A stretch of DNA of 64,000 bases from Clostridiales bacterium (GTDB lineage Bacteria > Bacillota > Clostridia > Lachnospirales > Lachnospiraceae), in assembly GCA_021203365.1 (NCBI GenBank), contig JAJQBI010000084.1:1-64000 (forward strand), read 5' to 3'. This document shows, piece by piece, positions 59,432 through 64,000 of the stretch (positions are counted from its first letter, which is position 1; every line of letters starts with the position of its first letter). Made by a program: the position numbers and the translations under genes. The notes below the pieces were generated by a model. That model was not told the DNA's origin, did not search any database, and saw only the letters and a list, made by a program, of their open reading frames with translations.

Positions 59432-61906
59432 TTACAGATATTTCCCTGTGATGCTTTCGGCGCTGTCTCTGACCTGCCGGGGTGTTCCGGCGGCGATGAT
59501 TCGCCCGCCGGCTTCTCCTCCGCCGGGGCCCATATCCACGATGTAATCGGCATGGCGGATCACATCCAGATCATGCTCAATGACGATGACTGTGGCGCCG
59601 TTTTGAATCAGTGTCCGGAATACGGTAAGCAGTGTCTGAATGTCCAGCGGGTGAAGGCCAATGGTGGGCTCGTCAAAAACAAAGACTGAATCGTTCTGTA
59701 CACGTCCCATCTCGCTGGCAAGCTTCAGGCGCTGGGCTTCGCCGCCGGAGAGACTGGGGGTTTCCTCTCCCAGTGTCAGATAGCCCAGTCCCAGATCACA
59801 CAGTGTCTGCAGTTTTGCCGCAACGGGCTTTAATTCCCGGCAGGCCTCCAGGGCGGAGCTTACATCCATATCCATCAGCTGAGGCAGGCTGTAGCTTCTG
59901 CCTTCCCTGTTGGTCCACAGTATCTGCTGTGCCCGTTTGTCGTAGCGGCTGCCGCCACACTGAGGGCAGGTAATGTGTACGTCCGGAAGGAACTGAATAT
60001 CCAGGTCAATCTGACCCGTGCCGTCACAGACCGGACAGCGAAGCGCTCCCGTGTTGTAGGAAAAAGCTCCGGCTCTGCAGCCCTGCTCTCTGGCGGCGGG
60101 GACTCTGGCGAAACGCTTGCGCAGCTCATCGTGGACATCCGCGTAGGTGGCCACGGTGGAACGGACATTGACGCCAATGGGAGTCGCGTCGATCAGTTTT
60201 ACATGGCGGATTCCTTCTGCCTCCATGGAAATGATGTGCTCCGGCAGCTTTTTCCCGTTTATGACTGCCTCAAGGCCGGGGACAAGGCTTTCCAGTATCA
60301 TCGTAGTCTTACCGGAGCCGGAGACACCGGTCACTGCCGTCAGCCTGCCCCTGGGGATGCGAACGTCCAGCGGCCGGACGGTATGGATCCTCCGGGTTCT
60401 CATTTTCAGTTCTCCTCTGGAAAAAAGCTCCGGCTCTTCGATCTCTTCTCCGCAGATAGTCCCACGGTTTGCCAGAAACGGGGCAATTTTTGAATCCGGA
60501 TTCTGCAGAATTTCCGAAATGGGGCCCTCTGCCACAACGGTGCCTCCCTTTTCACCGGCCTCAGGGCCCATCTCAATGAGCCAGTCCGCCTCTGAGAGGA
60601 TCTGTGTATCATGGTCCACCAGAATGACCGAATTTCCATCCGCCACAAGATCGTGCATCACGGATGTCAGTCCTGCGATGTTCTGTGGATGCAGGCCTAT
60701 GGAGAGCTCGTCAAGAATATACATGACGCCGGTGGTTCGGTTGCGCACGGCGCGGGCCAGCTGCATCCGCTGGCGTTCACCGGTGGAAAGTGTGGAAGCG
60801 GCCCGGTCCAGCGTCAGATAGCCCAGTCCCAGCTCCAGCAGGCGTCTGGCAACAACGAAAAAGGATTCGCAGATGCTTTCCGCCATGGTGCGCATCTCCT
60901 CCGGCAGGGAAGCCGGAACTTCTCCTACCCATCGGGTCAGATCGTCCAGGGTCATCTGACAGGCCTGTGCCAGGGTGATTCCCTTAATCCTTGGGGCACG
61001 CGCATCCGCAGACAGACGGGTTCCTCCGCACTCCGGGCATTCTCCCTGCCGGAGAAACTTCTCCACCCGCTTCATGCCTTTTTCGTCTTTTACTTTGGAA
61101 AGAGCATTTTCTACCGTGTAGGTGGCGTTAAAATAAGTAAAATCCATCTCTCCCGCCGCGCCGCTGGTCTTATTCTGATAAATAATGTGCTTTTTCTCGG
61201 CCGGACCGTGAAAAACAATGTCTCTCTCCTTCCGGGTCAGTTCCTTAAAAGGCACATCTGTTCGCACGCCCATTTCACGGGCAATGTCCTTCATAAGACT
61301 CCACATAAGCGTCTGCCACGGCAGAACAGCGCCTTCCTCAATGGAAAGATTTTCGTCCGGCACAAGCGTCGATTCATCCACCACCCGGACAATTCCGGTA
61401 CCGCCGCAGCGTTTGCAGGCTCCCCGGGAATTAAAGGCAAGCTCCTCGGCAGAGGGCGCATAAAAATGGGCTCCGCACTGTGGGCAGACCAGTTCTCTGC
61501 CCGCAGCCACATCCAGTGAGGGCAGGAGGAAATGCCCATTGGGGCATCGATGACTTGCGAGCCTGGAAAACATCAGGCGCAGACTGTTCAGCAGCTCTGT
61601 CCCGGTTCCAAAGGTGCTGCGAAGTCCCGGCACACCCGGCCGCTGATGGAGTGCCAGGGCGGCCGGCACGTACATCACCTCGTCCACATCGGCCTTGGCG
61701 GCAAAGGTCATGCGGCGGCGGGTGTAGGCAGACAGGGATTCCAGATAACGCCGGGATCCTTCTGCGTAAAGTACACCCAGGGCCAGAGAGGATTTCCCGG
61801 AACCGGAAACTCCGGCGATCCCGACAATCTGGTTCAGAGGCACGTCCAGATTCACATTCTTCAGATTGTGGACTCTTGCACCGCGTATTTTCATTTTATG
61901 GTTCAT
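59432..61906 (-). CDS. UvrA paralogue, short form (UvrA2-like ABC protein)
   Basis: 824 aa from ATG 61906 (MNHKMKIRGARVHNLKNVNL) after GGGAGA. It has two ABC modules: Walker A GVSGSGKSSLA and GVSGSGKTTM, signatures STGERQRMQLA and LSGGEAQRLKLA, and Walker B YILDELSIGLHP and FVFDEPTIGLHP. Zinc cysteines are CPQCGAH/CKRCGGTG and CPVCDGTG/CPQCGGSR. It is about 110 residues shorter than canonical UvrA, as in UvrA2/DrrC-like proteins linked to drug or DNA-adduct tolerance. A divergent HxlR regulator suggests inducible expression. Confidence 0.9.
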   Translation of the reverse strand: MNHKMKIRGARVHNLKNVNLDVPLNQIVGIAGVSGSGKSSLALGVLYAEGSRRYLESLSAYTRRRMTFAAKADVDEVMYVPAALALHQRPGVPGLRSTFGTGTELLNSLRLMFSRLASHRCPNGHFLLPSLDVAAGRELVCPQCGAHFYAPSAEELAFNSRGACKRCGGTGIVRVVDESTLVPDENLSIEEGAVLPWQTLMWSLMKDIAREMGVRTDVPFKELTRKERDIVFHGPAEKKHIIYQNKTSGAAGEMDFTYFNATYTVENALSKVKDEKGMKRVEKFLRQGECPECGGTRLSADARAPRIKGITLAQACQMTLDDLTRWVGEVPASLPEEMRTMAESICESFFVVARRLLELGLGYLTLDRAASTLSTGERQRMQLARAVRNRTTGVMYILDELSIGLHPQNIAGLTSVMHDLVADGNSVILVDHDTQILSEADWLIEMGPEAGEKGGTVVAEGPISEILQNPDSKIAPFLANRGTICGEEIEEPELFSRGELKMRTRRIHTVRPLDVRIPRGRLTAVTGVSGSGKTTMILESLVPGLEAVINGKKLPEHIISMEAEGIRHVKLIDATPIGVNVRSTVATYADVHDELRKRFARVPAAREQGCRAGAFSYNTGALRCPVCDGTGQIDLDIQFLPDVHITCPQCGGSRYDKRAQQILWTNREGRSYSLPQLMDMDVSSALEACRELKPVAAKLQTLCDLGLGYLTLGEETPSLSGGEAQRLKLASEMGRVQNDSVFVFDEPTIGLHPLDIQTLLTVFRTLIQNGATVIVIEHDLDVIRHADYIVDMGPGGGEAGGRIIAAGTPRQVRDSAESITGKYL

Positions 61907-61975
61907 TGCTGATTCTCCCGTCGTTTCATAATAAAATAACCGTCCCGACTCTTTCAAAAACTGTCTTTCAAAAAT

Positions 61976-61999
61976 GTAACTATTAAATTTATTAGTTAC
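61976..61999. promoter_or_regulatory. Candidate HxlR operator between uvrA-like and hxlR genes
   Basis: GTAACTA-10-TAGTTAC is a perfect inverted repeat in the 142-bp divergent interval, of the size and symmetry bound by winged-helix dimers of the HxlR family. A TATAAT box for hxlR lies at about 62023-62028, with TTTCAT 17 bp upstream. Confidence 0.7.
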
Positions 62000-62048
62000 T
62001 TTCATTCCAGGCCATCGCCCTGTATAATAGAAAAAAGGAGGTTTTGCC

Positions 62049-62423
62049 ATGTATCAGAAAAAGCTTCAGGAAGATATACGCTGTCCGCTGGAATATGGAT
62101 TGGGTGTGTTCGGCGGCAAGTGGCATTCAAGAATCATCTGCGTTCTGGCGAGGATGGGAACTCTCAGATACAATGAAATACGCCATGAAATGGGGAACAT
62201 CACAGACGCGGTTCTTACATCCACATTAAAGGATTTAATCGCAGACGGAATTGTGCTGCGAAAATCCTATGACGAAATTCCGCCGCACGTGGAATATTCT
62301 CTGAGTGAGAAAGGGAACTCCGTCGTCCCTATTCTTCAGAATATCTGCCAGTGGTCCGACATCTATTATAAACAGGAACATAAAAATTCTCTGAAATTCT
62401 GCCGGAAATGCTGCCGCAGCTGA
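62049..62423 (+). CDS. HxlR family transcriptional regulator
   Basis: 124 aa with RBS AAAAGGAGG. The winged helix reads CPLEYGLGVFGGKWHSRIIC, RYNEIRHEMGNITDAVLTST, LKDLIADGIVLRKSYDEIPP and HVEYSLSEKGNSVVPIL, as in HxlR. A C-terminal CRKCCRS adds three cysteines, with the Cys in the N-terminal CPLEYG as is usual, so thiol or electrophile sensing is possible. It is transcribed away from the UvrA-like gene and probably controls it and itself. Confidence 0.93.
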   Translation: MYQKKLQEDIRCPLEYGLGVFGGKWHSRIICVLARMGTLRYNEIRHEMGNITDAVLTSTLKDLIADGIVLRKSYDEIPPHVEYSLSEKGNSVVPILQNICQWSDIYYKQEHKNSLKFCRKCCRS

Positions 62424-62438
62424 TTTTCCGAAAAAGGC

Positions 62439-62903
62439 TTATTCTTCCCATAAAATGTCTGTAATATCCTCAAATCGGATGAGCACCTCAGCCAGACCTT
62501 TCGGTCCTTCCTCCCCGCAGGTGATTTTCAGCAGCCTGCGCACGACATCCAGTCCGGTCACGGTTCCTTCTGTCCGGGTATAATACCCCATAACTGCACC
62601 CGGCGTCTCCGGAAGAAAGTGGGTCACAGCCACATTCGTTCCCTTCTGCACCTGGGACAGCTTATGGGAGAGTCTCTCCGTCTCCTCCTCTGACAGCTCC
62701 GCCCGGCGGCTCCGCAAAAGCTTTCCGCCCTCCTCCGACAGCCTTTCACTGTGGCCCCGAAGGGCGGCAAAGGGAGCAAATATTTTCGCGCGCTCCTCAA
62801 GAGGCATCCTGGGATGCCTCCGCAGGATCGCCGCGTCCACCGGGCGTTCCATATGTATGATGCCCGCATATTTTCCCCCGGTTTCCTTCTCAGTCTGTCT
62901 CAT
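62439..62903 (-). CDS. YolD-like family protein
   Basis: 154 aa from ATG 62903 (GGAG six bases upstream; ATG 62915 is also possible). The YolD-like signature HPRMPLEERAKIFAPFAALR is clear, followed by a helix (LSEEETERLSHKLSQVQKGT) and a beta-rich end with VRRLLKITCGEEG. YolD-like genes regularly accompany UmuC-type polymerases in Firmicutes, often on plasmids or SOS cassettes; their exact role is unknown. It lies 56 bp downstream of the polymerase and is convergent with hxlR. Confidence 0.88.
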   Translation of the reverse strand: MRQTEKETGGKYAGIIHMERPVDAAILRRHPRMPLEERAKIFAPFAALRGHSERLSEEGGKLLRSRRAELSEEETERLSHKLSQVQKGTNVAVTHFLPETPGAVMGYYTRTEGTVTGLDVVRRLLKITCGEEGPKGLAEVLIRFEDITDILWEE

Positions 62904-62959
62904 GATATTCTCCATCTCCCCTCCGGTTCAGATTCTGTGTTCTCCAATCCAGTGTGTCA

Positions 62960-64000
62960 CTAAGCTTTGTGTCCCCCGATCTGTCCGTTTCGGTCCCGCA
63001 TGGTAGCGCCCTCCCGGAAATTGGTTCCCTTCAGTACTGCGTTTTTCCCATATCGCTTTTTAATGGAGAGCATGGCGGCCTGGAGCTTCCTCTCCCGCTC
63101 CTGTTTCTCCACGTCGGAAAACAGATCCAGCTGAACCACCCCATCATCCTCCACCACATGATTTGCGGCAAGGGTGACCCTGCGCACGGACAGACGGGGA
63201 TCCGCGATTCGGACAAAAATCTCGTCAAACGCGGAGAGAATCTCACTGCCAAGACTGGTTGGATGGTCCAGCCGCGCGCTCCCGTGGGCCGGCCTGGGCA
63301 CAGCTCTCCCATAATGATCCACATGAACCGGCCCCAGATAGCTCCCATGGTCCACATTCTCCCGGTCATAGCCGATATCCAGAGTATAGGAATCCGACGC
63401 CAGTCCTTTATCCACGAGCTGCATGGTCAGGCTGTCCGCCATCTCACGGACAATGACCCGTGCCTTCTCATAAGAATAGGGGGTGGAAAGCACCTGGCCC
63501 TCACTTAAGCTGTTAAAATCCGGCTGGTAATTCTGAATGTATTCCATGGTCACCGGCTCTATCCCCCAGGCATGGTCAATGAGAATTTCCGCGTCTATGC
63601 CGAAGGTCTTATAAAACCAGCCCTGATCCGAAAGGGAAAGCCGGGCTACATCTCCCATAGTAAAAAGGCTGTGCCCTTCCAGCTTCCGCGCGGTGGCCGG
63701 ACCAATGCGCCAGAAATCCGTCAGCGGCCGGTGCGGCCAGAGCCGGGCGCGATAGGTGTATTCATCCAGCTCCGCAATCCGCACACCGTCCCGGTCCGGC
63801 AAAGTGCGCTTGGCCTCAATATCCATGGCAATCTTGGCCAGATAAAGATTCGTGCCGATACCGCCGGCCGCAGTGATCCCCGTGGTATACAGCACCTCCC
63901 GGATCATAACCGACGCCAGCTCATGGGCCGTCATATGATACGCCGTCAGGTAGCCGGTTACGTCCATAAAAACCTCATCAATGGAGTAGGCAAAAATGTC
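62960..64000 (-). CDS. Y-family DNA polymerase, UmuC-like (runs off window)
   Basis: The frame is open to base 64000, with at least 346 residues. The visible part begins DIFAYSIDEVFMDVTGY, containing the palm SIDE motif with both catalytic acids. RPLTDFWRIGPATARKLEGH (helix-hairpin-helix) and a little-finger region follow, then VVQLDLFSDVEKQER, a beta-clamp-binding type QLDLF motif. It is an error-prone translesion polymerase. The N-terminal finger part is outside the window. Confidence 0.93.
   Translation of the reverse strand, partial: DIFAYSIDEVFMDVTGYLTAYHMTAHELASVMIREVLYTTGITAAGGIGTNLYLAKIAMDIEAKRTLPDRDGVRIAELDEYTYRARLWPHRPLTDFWRIGPATARKLEGHSLFTMGDVARLSLSDQGWFYKTFGIDAEILIDHAWGIEPVTMEYIQNYQPDFNSLSEGQVLSTPYSYEKARVIVREMADSLTMQLVDKGLASDSYTLDIGYDRENVDHGSYLGPVHVDHYGRAVPRPAHGSARLDHPTSLGSEILSAFDEIFVRIADPRLSVRRVTLAANHVVEDDGVVQLDLFSDVEKQERERKLQAAMLSIKKRYGKNAVLKGTNFREGATMRDRNGQIGGHKA

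Noticed and set aside
59226-59546. 106-codon plus frame downstream of the UvrA-like gene
   Set aside because: There is no RBS, it overlaps the UvrA-like 3' end antisense, and its composition is unlike a gene.

Overview
The window looks like a chromosomal segment of a moderately high-GC Clostridia species, most probably Lachnospiraceae. This rests on the rimP-nusA-ylxR-ylxQ-infB-rbfA-nrnA-truB-ribF-rpsO-pnp order, strong AGGAGG ribosome binding sites, sigma-A promoters of the TTGACA-17-TATAAT type, Rho-independent terminators, an M16C presequence-protease homologue, LemA/DUF2207 proteins and an anaerobic NrdG. The species cannot be fixed from the sequence. Almost every gene is on the minus strand; only fic, a DUF1292 gene and an HxlR regulator are convincingly on plus.

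Left end (1-5400): a decaying exopolysaccharide locus. It has the 5' end of a GT4 glycosyltransferase, a truncated second copy of it, an intact Fic AMP-transferase, a fragment of a second fic, a stub of UDP-glucose dehydrogenase, and an undecaprenyl-phosphate glycosylphosphotransferase broken by one stop codon and one frameshift. That last gene still has a perfect promoter and a hairpin-rich leader of about 340 nt.

5.5-25 kb: an AAA-ATPase/PD-(D/E)XK protein (DUF1703 type), glmS, a cytidylate-kinase-like protein, a four-gene polar amino acid ABC importer, a SEC-C protein, a purine-linked operon (purC-purB-lemA-DUF2207-purA-HAD), a second amino acid ABC importer (binding protein-permease-ATPase), and recO. 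A perfect 31-bp inverted repeat with a 105-bp centre separates the second importer from purC.

25-34 kb: era, an M16C protease, two poorly characterised proteins (one DUF5662), a GH13 protein that has lost its catalytic residues, exonuclease III, DUF1292, dUTPase and nrdG. In nrdG an A8 tract shifts the frame at an in-frame A AAA AAG heptamer.

34-46 kb: the classical nusA/infB translation and RNA-decay block, with its rimP promoter and leader hairpin, rpsO promoter and terminator, and a long pnp leader hairpin. IF-2 has a very long disordered N-terminus with five 36-bp tandem repeats.

46-54 kb: a five-gene, translationally coupled surface-glycan operon. It holds a GT2, two GlfT2-like galactofuranosyltransferases, a ferredoxin/FrhB-polysaccharide pyruvyl transferase fusion, and a UDP-galactopyranose mutase-like protein that lacks about 100 central residues.

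54-64 kb: topoisomerase IV-like parC and parE, tRNA-Glu(CTC), an orphan Phd/YefM antitoxin, a short UvrA paralogue divergent from an HxlR regulator around a palindrome, and a YolD-like/UmuC-like pair cut by the window end.

Two families of covarying hairpin leaders recur in front of unrelated genes: exoA, the GH13 gene and parC for one, purC and parC for the other. They are the best candidates here for undescribed RNA elements.
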